Shown here piece by piece: positions 48,868 to 58,166 of a stretch of 64,000 bases of DNA (positions within the stretch are counted from its first letter, which is position 1; each line of letters begins with the position of its first letter). This stretch comes from Corynebacterium mustelae (GTDB lineage Bacteria > Actinomycetota > Actinomycetes > Mycobacteriales > Mycobacteriaceae), in contig NZ_CP011542.1 in NCBI RefSeq assembly GCF_001020985.1, positions 1,984,001 to 2,048,000 on the forward strand, in the 5' to 3' direction. Both the position numbers and the translations under genes were made by a program. The notes under the pieces were generated by a model, which saw only the letters and a list, made by a program, of their open reading frames with translations, made no database searches and was not told where the DNA came from.

Positions 48868-50703
48868 TTAACCAGCAGGGGCACTAAGCTCATCAAGGCG
48901 CTGAAAGAACTTATCCGTAATGGCAACCGCAGATTCAGAGCCCCCGCCAAGAACGATCAGTGTGGCGAACGCAATATCGTCGCGGTATCCAGTAAACCAC
49001 GCGTGGGAACCGCCATTGATTTCGGCTTCGCCGGTCTTGCCGTAGATTTTCCCGCCAGCATTGATTCCAGCAGCGGTACCACCAGGTTCTGTCACCGCCC
49101 CCATGAGGTGCCGTAGTTCTTCGATGGTTTCTGGCGACGGCGGCGGAACGGTTTCTTTTTGGGTGGTGCTGAAGCCGCTCACTAATTGCGGAGTTGGTGT
49201 GGAACCATGCGCTGCGGTTGCTGATACTAATGCCATGCCAAATGGGCTGACCAAGGTGAGTCCCTGCCCGTAGCCTGCTTCAGTTTTGTCTAACGGAGTA
49301 TCACCATTGGGGATTGAACCGGTAATGGTGGATAGTCCCGGAATATCGTAGTCAATTCCGATACCGAACTCTTTGCCTATCCGTTTGAGTTCACCTGCTT
49401 CAAGGCGCGTGGATATATCGGCAAAGGTAGTGTTACAGGACCTAGCGAATGCGGTTTGTAGTGGGACGTTTCCTAGGGAGAAGCCATTGTAGTTGGTCAC
49501 CGTGCGGCCATAGATATTCATAGTCCCTGGGCAGGCAACGATGGAATCAGACCGAAGACCTGACTGGCCGATACCGGCCGAAGCGGTGATGATTTTAAAA
49601 GTCGAACCTGGTGGGAATTGGCCGGTGAGTGCTAAATCGCCCTCTTCGTCAGCTTTGTCGGTTTGGGCAACTGCCAAGATCTCGCCGTTACTGGGACGGA
49701 TTGCAACGATCATTGCTTTCATTTCAGAACGCAGATTCACCGCATCTTCGGCAGCTAACTGAACCTTATGATTAAGGCTCACGCGTACTGCGGGTGCTAA
49801 TTTCGGAGCTTGATACAAAATATCGTCGATAAGCGCACCATCATGAGTGACCACCGCCACCCGCCAACCATTAGCTCCTTCTAATTCTTCATTAACAAGT
49901 TTCGTCACCCGAGAAACAATATCTGGAGCGAAACCTGGGGTTTTACTCACCATGGCGGCTTCATCGTTGAATATGATCCCTGGTTTTTCTGCCAACAATT
50001 CCCTCAGCCGCGCGCCAGCTTGTTGGTTAACTGTGGTTACCGAGTAGGTTCCCGACGCCGATTGCAAGGACTTTGCCAACTCAGTGGCATCTATTTGCGG
50101 CACCGATTCATCCTCCGCGTGAGCAACGTCGAGAGCGTGGGCGATAGCGTTAGCCGTTGCTTTCCGATCGGAGGTTTTGCCGGTGTCTACCAAAATCCGA
50201 TCGACTGTTCCTGGGGCTAAGATCTCAATTCCGTCCGAGGATACGATGCTTGCCCGTTGCGCGTTGATCGCGCGTAATTCGAGATGTTGATTTGCGCCCA
50301 GCTTCGGGTGGAGTGCTGTTGGCTGCCACCGGATCTTCCACTGATTATTTATCCTGTTTAAGGTCATAGAGGCGTCGTAGACTAACTCCCGATCTTTAGG
50401 AAGATCCCACCGAAGTGTGTACGTCGCGGTGGCCAGCGAATCCCGAATATCGACATCGGTAATTTCCGTTTCAAGCCCCTCTGCCTGCAGGCCCGCCCAC
50501 GTTGCTTCCCACACCTCGGCAACGTTTTCTTCCTTGTCGGTCAGCCCGGCCGCAGCTTGGATGTGGCGCGCTGCCATCTGGCTGAGAAAATCCTCAACAA
50601 TTGGCTCCGCAGACAATGGTTTAGGGGTGCATCCGCTGAGTATTCCAGCCGCCACACATGCGGCCACGGCAAAACGCAACGCTGGTACGGCTGAGTGGTT
50701 CAT
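48868..50703 (-). CDS. Penicillin-binding transpeptidase lipoprotein
   Basis: The 611-residue protein starts with a lipoprotein-type signal (VAACVAAGILSGC, Cys at ~24), then an NTF2-like MecA_N domain, a PBP dimerisation region, and a transpeptidase domain with the SxxK motif GSTFKI, the SxN motif RSCNTTF and KTG in GKTGEAEI. It cross-links peptidoglycan in the periplasm. Rv2864c is the counterpart in mycobacteria. ATG 50703 is chosen; a longer frame has no ribosome site. Homologues with this fold resist some beta-lactams, but this is only inferred. Confidence 0.92.
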   Translation of the reverse strand: MNHSAVPALRFAVAACVAAGILSGCTPKPLSAEPIVEDFLSQMAARHIQAAAGLTDKEENVAEVWEATWAGLQAEGLETEITDVDIRDSLATATYTLRWDLPKDRELVYDASMTLNRINNQWKIRWQPTALHPKLGANQHLELRAINAQRASIVSSDGIEILAPGTVDRILVDTGKTSDRKATANAIAHALDVAHAEDESVPQIDATELAKSLQSASGTYSVTTVNQQAGARLRELLAEKPGIIFNDEAAMVSKTPGFAPDIVSRVTKLVNEELEGANGWRVAVVTHDGALIDDILYQAPKLAPAVRVSLNHKVQLAAEDAVNLRSEMKAMIVAIRPSNGEILAVAQTDKADEEGDLALTGQFPPGSTFKIITASAGIGQSGLRSDSIVACPGTMNIYGRTVTNYNGFSLGNVPLQTAFARSCNTTFADISTRLEAGELKRIGKEFGIGIDYDIPGLSTITGSIPNGDTPLDKTEAGYGQGLTLVSPFGMALVSATAAHGSTPTPQLVSGFSTTQKETVPPPSPETIEELRHLMGAVTEPGGTAAGINAGGKIYGKTGEAEINGGSHAWFTGYRDDIAFATLIVLGGGSESAVAITDKFFQRLDELSAPAG

Positions 50704-50875
50704 GCCCGCCAGATTAGCACCAAATCTACAGATCTCCTGCTCACCACACCGGAATTTAGGTGCAAAAGCACACCAGCCCAACTTAGCAAATATTCGAAAC
50801 CGGCTCCGCCTAAAAACTGGCTCGTAGAAAGGTGCTACAGTCCGGAACGTTGAAATAACTTAATAGAAACTAAGT

Positions 50876-52045
50876 TTATTTAGTGATGGAGACTTTGGCC
50901 TGTCCGCCTTCTTTGATTTCAATCCCTTGTTCCTCAGCAAGCTTTAAAGCCTCTTCGATCAACGTCTCAACGATCTGGGATTCCGGAACCGTCTTAATCA
51001 CTTCGCCTTTAACGAAGATCTGGCCTTTACCGTTTCCAGACGCCACGCCCAGGTCGGCATCGCGAGCTTCGCCAGGCCCATTGACAACGCATCCCATAAC
51101 CGCAACACGGAATGGAATATCCATCCCATCCAAGGCGGCGGTTACTTCTTCCGCGAGGGTGTACACATCTACCTGCGCCCGACCACACGAAGGACATGAG
51201 ACGATTTCCAACCCGCGTTCCCGCAAATTCAGGGATTGGAGGATCTGATCGCCAACTTTTACTTCTTCTTTCGGATCAGCTGATAAAGACACACGTATGG
51301 TGTCGCCGATGCCTTCCGACAACAATGCGCCGAAGGCCACTGCTGATTTAATGGTGCCTTGGAATGCTGGTCCCGCCTCGGTTACGCCTAGGTGAAGTGG
51401 GTAATCGCACTGTGCAGCCAGCTGGCGGTAAGCCTCCACCATGATGACCGGGTCGTTGTGTTTTACCGAGATTTTGATGTCACCAAAACCATGTTCCTCG
51501 AAAAGCGAGGCCTCCCATAATGCCGATTCAACCAGTGCCTCTGGGGTTGCCTTTCCATATTTTTCCAGCAAACGCTTATCTAACGAACCGGCGTTAACGC
51601 CGATACGGATTGGAATGCCAGCAGCACCTGCGGCTTTAGCCACCTCTTTTACTCGACCATCGAATTCCTTGATATTTCCCGGATTTACTCGCACTGCCGC
51701 GCAACCGGCATCAATGGCAGCAAAGATGTATTTCGGTTGGAAGTGAATATCTGCGATTACCGGGATTGGTGATTTCTTCGCAATGATCGGCAGCGCCTCA
51801 GCGTCGACGGTCTTTGGGCATGCCACCCGAACAATATCGCAGCCTGAGGCTGTGAGTTGAGCAATTTGCTGCAATGTCGCGTTGACGTCATGGGTTTTGG
51901 TGGTCGTCATCGATTGGACCGAAACTGGGTAGTCAGAACCAACCCCTACATTACCGACCATCAATTGCCGGGTTTTCCGACGCGGTGCCAACACCGGGGG
52001 CTGTTCTTGGGTGCTGGGTAAACCGAGGTTGAGTGGGGTGGACAC
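50876..52045 (-). CDS. ispG: 4-hydroxy-3-methylbut-2-en-1-yl diphosphate synthase
   Basis: IspG (GcpE) is the iron-sulfur enzyme that makes HMBPP in the MEP isoprenoid pathway. The 389-residue protein has [32 protein letters not shown], the iron-sulfur Cys pair in [11 protein letters not shown] and the third Cys in [16 protein letters not shown]. The start is GTG 52045, because AGGAGC lies upstream and the protein then begins STPLNLGLP as in other corynebacteria. In related genomes it lies next to rip1 and dxr; here 9.5 kb intervene. Confidence 0.95.
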   Translation of the reverse strand: MSTPLNLGLPSTQEQPPVLAPRRKTRQLMVGNVGVGSDYPVSVQSMTTTKTHDVNATLQQIAQLTASGCDIVRVACPKTVDAEALPIIAKKSPIPVIADIHFQPKYIFAAIDAGCAAVRVNPGNIKEFDGRVKEVAKAAGAAGIPIRIGVNAGSLDKRLLEKYGKATPEALVESALWEASLFEEHGFGDIKISVKHNDPVIMVEAYRQLAAQCDYPLHLGVTEAGPAFQGTIKSAVAFGALLSEGIGDTIRVSLSADPKEEVKVGDQILQSLNLRERGLEIVSCPSCGRAQVDVYTLAEEVTAALDGMDIPFRVAVMGCVVNGPGEARDADLGVASGNGKGQIFVKGEVIKTVPESQIVETLIEEALKLAEEQGIEIKEGGQAKVSITK

Positions 52046-52178
52046 GAGGGCTGCTCCTATTAGGTCAAAAGTCAGTGTAAAACTCCTAGAAATTCTATCA
52101 CTGCTTATCCACCCAACCGCTATTAGCACTGGCACAGCAGGCCAGTCGACACGCCGCAGCCGTTACGTACCTGACGCC

Positions 52179-52213
52179 GCTTTTCGACGCGACACCAGCA
52201 CACGTCGAAAAGC
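52179..52213. terminator. Hairpin made of two inverted CGTCGAAAAGC copies
   Basis: GCTTTTCGACG (52179-52189) and CGTCGAAAAGC (52203-52213) form a perfect 11-bp stem with a 13-nt loop. It lies 29 nt after the stop of the minus-strand permease gene and before ispG, so it probably terminates the ABC operon. Both arms are copies of the dispersed motif. Confidence 0.72.
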
Positions 52214-52241
52214 AATTGGGGGTGGGTCGCCCCTCGCCCGC

Positions 52242-53957
52242 TTAAACGTACCTGCGTACCTTGGCGAAAATTTCCGGATAGTGGCTAGCCAACCGGTTAA
52301 TTGCCACCCGCAACATCATCGCGTAGAAACCAAGACCTAGGCTAATCGTCAGAATCACTCCCACCACCTGTGCCCACATAAACCCCTGAACATATCCGTA
52401 GATTGTTAATCCAATGCCGGGAATTAACGGAATCCAAGCCAAGAATATTCCCGCGAATGAGGAGATAAACGCCCCTGCAGAAAAGCCGGATCGATCTTGC
52501 CAGGGGCTGGTTCCTGGCCGGGCAGTCGGAAACGGGTTGTACACAGTGAGAAACACACTGACACCCAAGCTCGTGGCCTGCAGTCCCAACGCTATCCCAA
52601 TGATCAGATAGGTCTCTGGTATCGGTTTCAATACCGCCACAAGCAAGAAAAAACACCAGCTTGCCATTACCGTCGGTAGTACGGAACCCCAGTGGCGCCC
52701 CAATAACAGATCTTTGGCAGTAATATTCGAGGTTAGATGCAGCCAATTGGCGGGGCCATCAAAACCAAAATCGTTGGCGGCATTTATCGAACTGAATATA
52801 GCGATAAGCACCACACCTAAAAGCACGGTGCTTCCCCCAAATCGCCAATCCATGACCAGAAAATACACCGCCATCATAGGCAACATTGCTAGGGCAATAA
52901 TCTGACGGGTGTCGCGTTTGATATACCGAACCGCCCGAGATAGCACCATATTACGTGGGGTATATGCCAACCCTGGAAGTAACAAGCTGCGGCCAGCCCC
53001 TGCGCTTTTTGCAGCAACACCACGGTGTTGGTTACCAGTTGAGCTCTGCCCTCCCAGCGGGTTAGCCAACCGGTAATTGGTGCTACGCCACCATACTGTC
53101 ACCGTCACCAGTAATGTAGCGATAGTAATACCAAAGCATGCCAGTGCGTTCAGCCAATTACCTTCCGCAGCAAACCTGACAATTCCCGCCGACGATGCCA
53201 GCGGGGACCACTGAAGGTATTGCCCATAGGTGCTGAGCGAGCTTCGGGAATCTGAGCTATTTATCACCGCCATATACGCGATCCACATGACAAAGAACGC
53301 AACGAATCCGATGATCGCTTTGCGGTCTTTTCTCTTCGTATTACTCGCATTTGATAACAAGATTGCGACCGATTCGGCCAACGAAAAAACAATAGCCAGG
53401 CTCAGTAGCATTGAAAATACAACGATAATCATATGTAGCACACCAAAACCCAGGGCAGACCAGACAATGCATGTGGCCACGGTCGTAACAAAAGTACACA
53501 ACAGTGCCAGAAAACCACGGGTTTGCAGCAGTTGAATAAGCATCAAACCTGGCATGATCTGTCGAGTCGAAACCGGAAAAGTGGCTAAAGATTCTGGCAT
53601 GACCTGCCCCTCCCCTGCTGGCATCATCACCGCAAGAAAGACATAACAGGTAGCACCCAAACCAACTGCTCCAGCCAATGCCCCCAGATTGCCGTCGAGC
53701 ATCTCAAACCCCATTATCGCGGTAATAGCGATTAGCCCAAAAGCCCCATAAACCAGAATCAAAAGATTCACAACAATAGAGCTCACATTCGCTTTGAACG
53801 ATCGCCACCACAATAGGCCATTGAGCCGTATCAGAGTTCGGGTGAGACTAGGGGTAGTGCCAACTGCTCCTGGCTGTGCGGGTGGTGAAACCTGCACATA
53901 ACCACCTTCATGCTGAGACTGCGGACCACCAGCCGATGACGGAGCGTTATGCACCAT
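52242..53957 (-). CDS. ABC exporter permease (ABC-2-like), large
   Basis: The 571-residue protein has ~12-14 hydrophobic segments in two halves and no Walker motifs. Segments such as LVILVYGAFGLIAITAIMG and ITISLGLGFYAMML support a permease partner for the adjacent ATPase. The N-terminal ~50 residues are polar (MVHNAPSSAGGPQSQHEGG). ATG 53957 lies inside the end of the ATPase gene (11-nt overlap). Exported substrate is not known. Confidence 0.85.
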   Translation of the reverse strand: MVHNAPSSAGGPQSQHEGGYVQVSPPAQPGAVGTTPSLTRTLIRLNGLLWWRSFKANVSSIVVNLLILVYGAFGLIAITAIMGFEMLDGNLGALAGAVGLGATCYVFLAVMMPAGEGQVMPESLATFPVSTRQIMPGLMLIQLLQTRGFLALLCTFVTTVATCIVWSALGFGVLHMIIVVFSMLLSLAIVFSLAESVAILLSNASNTKRKDRKAIIGFVAFFVMWIAYMAVINSSDSRSSLSTYGQYLQWSPLASSAGIVRFAAEGNWLNALACFGITIATLLVTVTVWWRSTNYRLANPLGGQSSTGNQHRGVAAKSAGAGRSLLLPGLAYTPRNMVLSRAVRYIKRDTRQIIALAMLPMMAVYFLVMDWRFGGSTVLLGVVLIAIFSSINAANDFGFDGPANWLHLTSNITAKDLLLGRHWGSVLPTVMASWCFFLLVAVLKPIPETYLIIGIALGLQATSLGVSVFLTVYNPFPTARPGTSPWQDRSGFSAGAFISSFAGIFLAWIPLIPGIGLTIYGYVQGFMWAQVVGVILTISLGLGFYAMMLRVAINRLASHYPEIFAKVRRYV

Positions 53958-54834
53958 TGCTATTTCCTTTCTGCTCCAATTCACCCGATGTTTGGCGCAA
54001 CCACGCCAATTGCCCCTCGGCGAGTTCGCCACCACCGACAATGGATACAAATAAATCAGTGAGTGACTGCTCAGCCGCAAGCTTTTCGACGGTACCCACC
54101 ACCCGAACCTCCCCTTGATGGATGACTGCCACGTGGTCGCACAGCCCTTCCACCAATTCCATAACATGGGAACTCATGACCACAGTTCCCCCAGAGGCAG
54201 CATACGCTTTAAGAATCTGTTGAATGATTCGCCCAGATACCGGATCGACGGCCTCCAACGGTTCATCCAACACTAAAACACGAGGGTTATGCAGCAATGC
54301 GCCAGCTAGCAAGATTTTCTTGGTCATGCCAGCGGAATAATCAACTATTTGTTGGTTGCGTGCTTCCGTCAACCCCAACGCAGATAATAATTCGGCGGTT
54401 CGGGTGGAGACGTCGACTGGATCCATCCCACGCAATGCTCCGAGGTATTCCAGATATTCGCCACCAGTCAACCGGTCAAAAACTGGCACCCCATCCGCTA
54501 ACAGCCCCATCGCGGACTTCGCTGCCATGGGATCTGTCCACATGTCGTGTCCACATATAATGGCGTGCCCAGAATCGGGGCGCAACAGTCCCGTTGCCAT
54601 GTTGAGCATCGTGGTCTTTCCCGCCCCATTGGGGCCCACAACGCCAAAAATGCTGCCGCATGGCACTGAGAGAGAAAGATTATTCACCGCGATCTTATTC
54701 CCGAACCGCTTGCATAAATTAACCACTTCAAAGGCGATTGGCACCAACGCTCGCGGTGCTGAATACGCCTTCTCACTGGAGCTTTCCAACGCCCCCATCA
54801 CCGGATCAATGTTTTTTGGTGTCATGTTATCCAT
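53947..54834 (-). CDS. ABC exporter ATP-binding protein
   Basis: The 295-residue ATPase has Walker A GPNGAGKTT, signature-like YSAGMTKKILLAGALLHNP, Walker B VLVLDEPLEAVDP and H-loop VVMSSHVMELVE. It belongs to the ABC-2/DRA-type export family (a drug, polysaccharide or lipid exporter). The signature has YSAGM rather than LSGGQ, as in several of these. An N-terminal ~25-residue extension precedes the domain. It is coupled by overlap to the permease. Its start region is divergent to the next cluster. Confidence 0.9.
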   Translation of the reverse strand: MDNMTPKNIDPVMGALESSSEKAYSAPRALVPIAFEVVNLCKRFGNKIAVNNLSLSVPCGSIFGVVGPNGAGKTTMLNMATGLLRPDSGHAIICGHDMWTDPMAAKSAMGLLADGVPVFDRLTGGEYLEYLGALRGMDPVDVSTRTAELLSALGLTEARNQQIVDYSAGMTKKILLAGALLHNPRVLVLDEPLEAVDPVSGRIIQQILKAYAASGGTVVMSSHVMELVEGLCDHVAVIHQGEVRVVGTVEKLAAEQSLTDLFVSIVGGGELAEGQLAWLRQTSGELEQKGNSNGA

Positions 54835-55238
54835 TGAAAACCCTTAGCTTTTTACTCACGATTACGGTCGATAGCTACAAAACAGGAATGCCGAGATTCT
54901 GATGAATTCGGCACTATCCTACTAGTGTGTAGTTTTCTATGCTGCCCTACCCACTTTAGCTATAGCAGTTCTTCTCAACCAGGATATGCATACTTCTCAC
55001 CCCGAATTTGTATGCTCCACAATGAGAAAACCTTTCAATACATACACGGCAACTTCAGGTAAAAGGTCAGTTGCTTCTCAAAAGCTGGTGTTATACCCCA
55101 CCACCTTAATTTTAAAACTACCCACTTATTGAAAATAAATACTGTTACTATTAGCATTATTGAACATTGCAATCACAACCCGCCTAGGCGTTACTCCAGC
55201 GGTCAACCCAACCGGTGTGAACTATAAGCCACAAATCT
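54835..55238. other. Intergenic region between two ABC clusters
   Basis: About 400 nt, A+T-rich near 55100-55170, separate the divergent clusters. Two direct TTATTGAA copies at 55126-55133 and 55157-55164 could be operator half-sites. I see no gene. Confidence 0.5.
55126..55164. promoter_or_regulatory. Paired TTATTGAA repeats upstream of the uptake cluster
   Basis: TTATTGAA occurs at 55126-55133 and again at 55157-55164, 31 nt start to start (three helical turns). They lie ~100 nt before the first ATPase gene. A regulator site is possible but unproven. Confidence 0.3.
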
Positions 55239-55955
55239 GTGGTCAATATTTTGAGGAGAACAACCATTTCTAAGGCGACAACACACCAAAACCATACAGA
55301 TCTAAAACTCTGCGTCATGGATGACGTAACGCTGAGCTACGGTTCATCAGCTGCGGTGCATGTTCCACATCTAGAAATTTTGCCAGGCACGTTGACCGCA
55401 GTAGTTGGAGCATCTGGTTCTGGAAAAACCACTCTCGCCAAAGCGATAGGGGGCTTCGACTCTCAACAACTTGGGGTTTGCGGCACCGTTAAGCGCACCG
55501 GAACTATCGGCTTTGTCGCCCAAGATAGCTTCGGTGTGCTCAACCCACTGCGTCGCGTCGACAAGCAAATCGCGTTAACCGCAGGTAGTTTACCTGCCGC
55601 GCATCAGTTACTCTCCGCGGTCAAACTCGCCCCACACCTGCATTCCCGTTATCCACTTCAACTTTCCGGCGGTCAACGACAGCGCGCAGCGATCGCCTTT
55701 GCGCTGGGAGTACAGCCACATCTGTTGCTTGCCGATGAAATCACCTCCGCTTTAGATCCCATCGCCACATCCGAAATTGTTTATACCCTACGTGAGCTGG
55801 TAGCCGAATCGAAAAAAACAAACAATCCCATGTCGGTTCTTTTCATCACACACGACCTCGCCGCCGCCCGAGCGTTATGCCCCGCCGTCATCACTATGCA
55901 CCCATCTGAGACTGGTACCGGCTACGTAGCGCAGTATGAAAGGGAGTGGCAATGA
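55239..55955 (+). CDS. Peptide/nickel-type ABC ATPase 1
   Basis: The product (238 residues from GTG 55239) has Walker A GASGSGKTT, signature LSGGQRQRAAIAFAL, Walker B LLLADEITSALD and H-loop FITHDLAAA, as in Dpp/Nik/Opp ATPases. The start is odd: AGGAG at 55254-55258 sits 7 nt before an in-frame ATT (55266), whereas GTG 55239 has no ribosome site and ATG 55318 would cut off the first strand. ATT initiation is possible. Its TGA overlaps the next ATG (ATGA). Confidence 0.88.
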   Translation: MVNILRRTTISKATTHQNHTDLKLCVMDDVTLSYGSSAAVHVPHLEILPGTLTAVVGASGSGKTTLAKAIGGFDSQQLGVCGTVKRTGTIGFVAQDSFGVLNPLRRVDKQIALTAGSLPAAHQLLSAVKLAPHLHSRYPLQLSGGQRQRAAIAFALGVQPHLLLADEITSALDPIATSEIVYTLRELVAESKKTNNPMSVLFITHDLAAARALCPAVITMHPSETGTGYVAQYEREWQ

Positions 55956-56647
55956 TCGACATAACCAACGCAGCTGTTTTTCCCTATTTACAACCAACCT
56001 CATTGCACATTGCCCAAGGGGAAAAAGTCGCCCTCCTGGGCGCTTCCGGAGCTGGAAAAACAACTCTGCTGCGGCTACTGTGCGGATGGTTACGGCCAGA
56101 CGTCGGCACCGTCACAGCACCCACCATTGGTGATTTTTCGTATATCCCACAAGATCTTGACGGCAGCCTCAACCCCAACTTACGAATCGTCGATGTGGTT
56201 ACCGAACCCATTGCAATTGCTGGCGGTGATGTCGCGTCCGCAAAACACACAGTCCCTGAATTGTTGAAATCACTGGCGTTAAACCCGGAAATCGCTGATA
56301 AATACCCGTATGAGATCTCGGGCGGACAACGCCAACGAGTTGGTATCGCCCGCGCCTTAATCGGTCAACCCAAAGTGATCTATGCTGATGAGGCACTCAG
56401 TGCGCTTGACAGCACGGCCAAGAAGCTAGTGATTGATCTACTTAAATCACCAGACCTCACTACTGTCTTGGTTTCCCATGATCTTGTTGCCGCAACAACT
56501 TTATGCTCTCGATGCATTATCGTGTCGGACGGCGCGATTGTTGAGGACATTCCCGCCACAGATTTCTGGAGCACTACCTCAGCAAGCCCGATGCGGCGCA
56601 CCCTCATTGACGCCCACAGACTGCTTAACTCTGAAACCGCTATTTAA
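55952..56647 (+). CDS. Peptide/nickel-type ABC ATPase 2
   Basis: The 231-residue protein has Walker A GASGAGKTT, signature ISGGQRQRVGIARALIG, Walker B VIYADEALSALD and H-loop LVSHDLVAA. ATG 55952 follows AAGGGAG by 5-6 nt and overlaps the previous gene's TGA. Two different ATPases with one permease pair is the peptide/nickel (DppDF/NikDE) design. Both lack the usual C-terminal oligopeptide extension, so they are short. Confidence 0.9.
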   Translation: MIDITNAAVFPYLQPTSLHIAQGEKVALLGASGAGKTTLLRLLCGWLRPDVGTVTAPTIGDFSYIPQDLDGSLNPNLRIVDVVTEPIAIAGGDVASAKHTVPELLKSLALNPEIADKYPYEISGGQRQRVGIARALIGQPKVIYADEALSALDSTAKKLVIDLLKSPDLTTVLVSHDLVAATTLCSRCIIVSDGAIVEDIPATDFWSTTSASPMRRTLIDAHRLLNSETAI

Positions 56648-56674
56648 CCACTTCAAGGATCACAAACAACCACT

Positions 56675-57949
56675 ATGACATCGAATCCTGCTGTAAAAAC
56701 CAATCGTTCGCGTTGGGCTGTATTTGCGCGCCTACCTCTAGCAGTCCAGCTTTTACTTCTAACCCAAATGCTATTTAACGTGGGTTTTTACCTGGTGGTT
56801 CCCTTTCTAGCAACATTTATGAGCCAATCACTGGCCGCAAGTGGCACAATGATTGGCCTGGTCCTGGGGCTTAGAACGTTCAGCCAACAAGGCCTGTTTT
56901 TCGTAGGTGGCGCATTGACGGATCGATTCGGGGTAAAACCGATCTTGCTCATTGGCATAGCAATCCGCATCATCGGTTTTATCGCCGCCGGATTGTCTAC
57001 TACTGCGTCCCAGCTGTTGATAGCTGTAGTACTTATCGGCTTTGCCGCCGCGCTCTTTTCGCCAGCCGCCGAGGCATCGTTTTCGGTAGCAGGGCGCAGC
57101 ACGGAAGATTCAGGCCTTATTACTCGAGCCGAGCTGTTCGCCCTGGACACGGTCTTTTCTCGGGTCGGTGCACTCATCGGCCCGATCCTGGGAGCAGTGT
57201 TACTGCCCATAGGTTTTCCGCTCATGTGCTTTATCGCAGCAGGGATCTTCGGCATGTTATTGCTCAGTCACGCACTGACCGTTCCTGCGGTCACCACCCC
57301 ACCAAGCGCCTCCATATGGAATAGCCTGGCTACGGTACTACGCAACAAGCTCTTTATCGCTTTTGCAGTAGCCTATAGTACCGGACTGGTTGCCTACAAC
57401 CAACAGTATCTTTCCTTGCCCGTGGAATTGGAACGTGCAACTGGAAGTCAAGAAGCTATTGGATGGATGTTTGTCTTTGCCAGTATTTTTGTTTTGCTCC
57501 TACAGATGCCTCTAGCACGTTGGGCACAACAGCGCACCGCAACCGTCGCTCTAGCAGCAGGATTTATCAGCACTGCCTCCTCCTTCGCGTTGATAGCCCT
57601 TCTTGCCCCGCTGACTCCGGCCGATGGATGGCTTTCCATTGCCCCCATTCTCATAATGCTGATGCTTCTACATATCGGTCAAATGGTTGCCGTTCCAATC
57701 GCCCGTGATCTGGTAGGGATCATCGCCCATGAAGAACACGTGGGCACTTATTTCGGCTTCCTCAATTCATTTGGTGGTCTTTCCGTCCTGATCAGCTCTT
57801 TGATTCTCGGTGGACTGCTGGATTTTGCCCACACCCCGCAACCTACAGCGGCTCTTCCCTGGTTGGTGTTAACAGCGATCATGGCAGCTTCAGCTATAGC
57901 GTTGCCCCGGATTGCCACCATCGCGCGTTCCCGAAAGGTGAGTATTTAA
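56675..57949 (+). CDS. MFS transporter, drug/metallophore-exporter-like
   Basis: The 424-residue protein has ~12 membrane segments and the MFS loop motif GALTDRFGVKPILLIG (motif A form) near 85. Segment LFSPAAEASFSVA and the symmetrical halves fit a DHA-type antiporter. It starts 27 nt after ATPase 2 and is in the same strand and run as the binding protein and permease. An exporter inside an importer operon is characteristic of metallophore systems such as staphylopine (CntE), but no biosynthesis genes are present here. The solute is unknown. Confidence 0.88.
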   Translation: MTSNPAVKTNRSRWAVFARLPLAVQLLLLTQMLFNVGFYLVVPFLATFMSQSLAASGTMIGLVLGLRTFSQQGLFFVGGALTDRFGVKPILLIGIAIRIIGFIAAGLSTTASQLLIAVVLIGFAAALFSPAAEASFSVAGRSTEDSGLITRAELFALDTVFSRVGALIGPILGAVLLPIGFPLMCFIAAGIFGMLLLSHALTVPAVTTPPSASIWNSLATVLRNKLFIAFAVAYSTGLVAYNQQYLSLPVELERATGSQEAIGWMFVFASIFVLLLQMPLARWAQQRTATVALAAGFISTASSFALIALLAPLTPADGWLSIAPILIMLMLLHIGQMVAVPIARDLVGIIAHEEHVGTYFGFLNSFGGLSVLISSLILGGLLDFAHTPQPTAALPWLVLTAIMAASAIALPRIATIARSRKVSI

Positions 57950-58044
57950 CTAATGCCTTCACTGTCACAATCTTTTCTTCCCCTAGGTGCCACCGGGCCA
58001 CCTGAAAATGTATTGATTTTCTTGACGCCTTCTCACCAGTGAGT

Positions 58045-58070
58045 TGTCACTGAACATCTGTCATTGAACA
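58045..58070. promoter_or_regulatory. Direct repeats TGTCAYTGAACA before the binding-protein gene
   Basis: TGTCACTGAACA (58045-58056) and TGTCATTGAACA (58059-58070) are 14 nt apart start to start, in a 217-nt gap between the MFS and binding-protein genes. A hairpin-like CTCACCAGTGAG lies just before. They could be an operator for the second half of the cluster. Confidence 0.35.
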
Positions 58071-58166
58071 GTTAGGCAACAAAACACGAAGGTAATTGAC
58101 CTAGTAGAACATTTCTTAATGGTCACCGAAACACATTCACAGCACCAGAGTATAAGGAGCTTTCAG

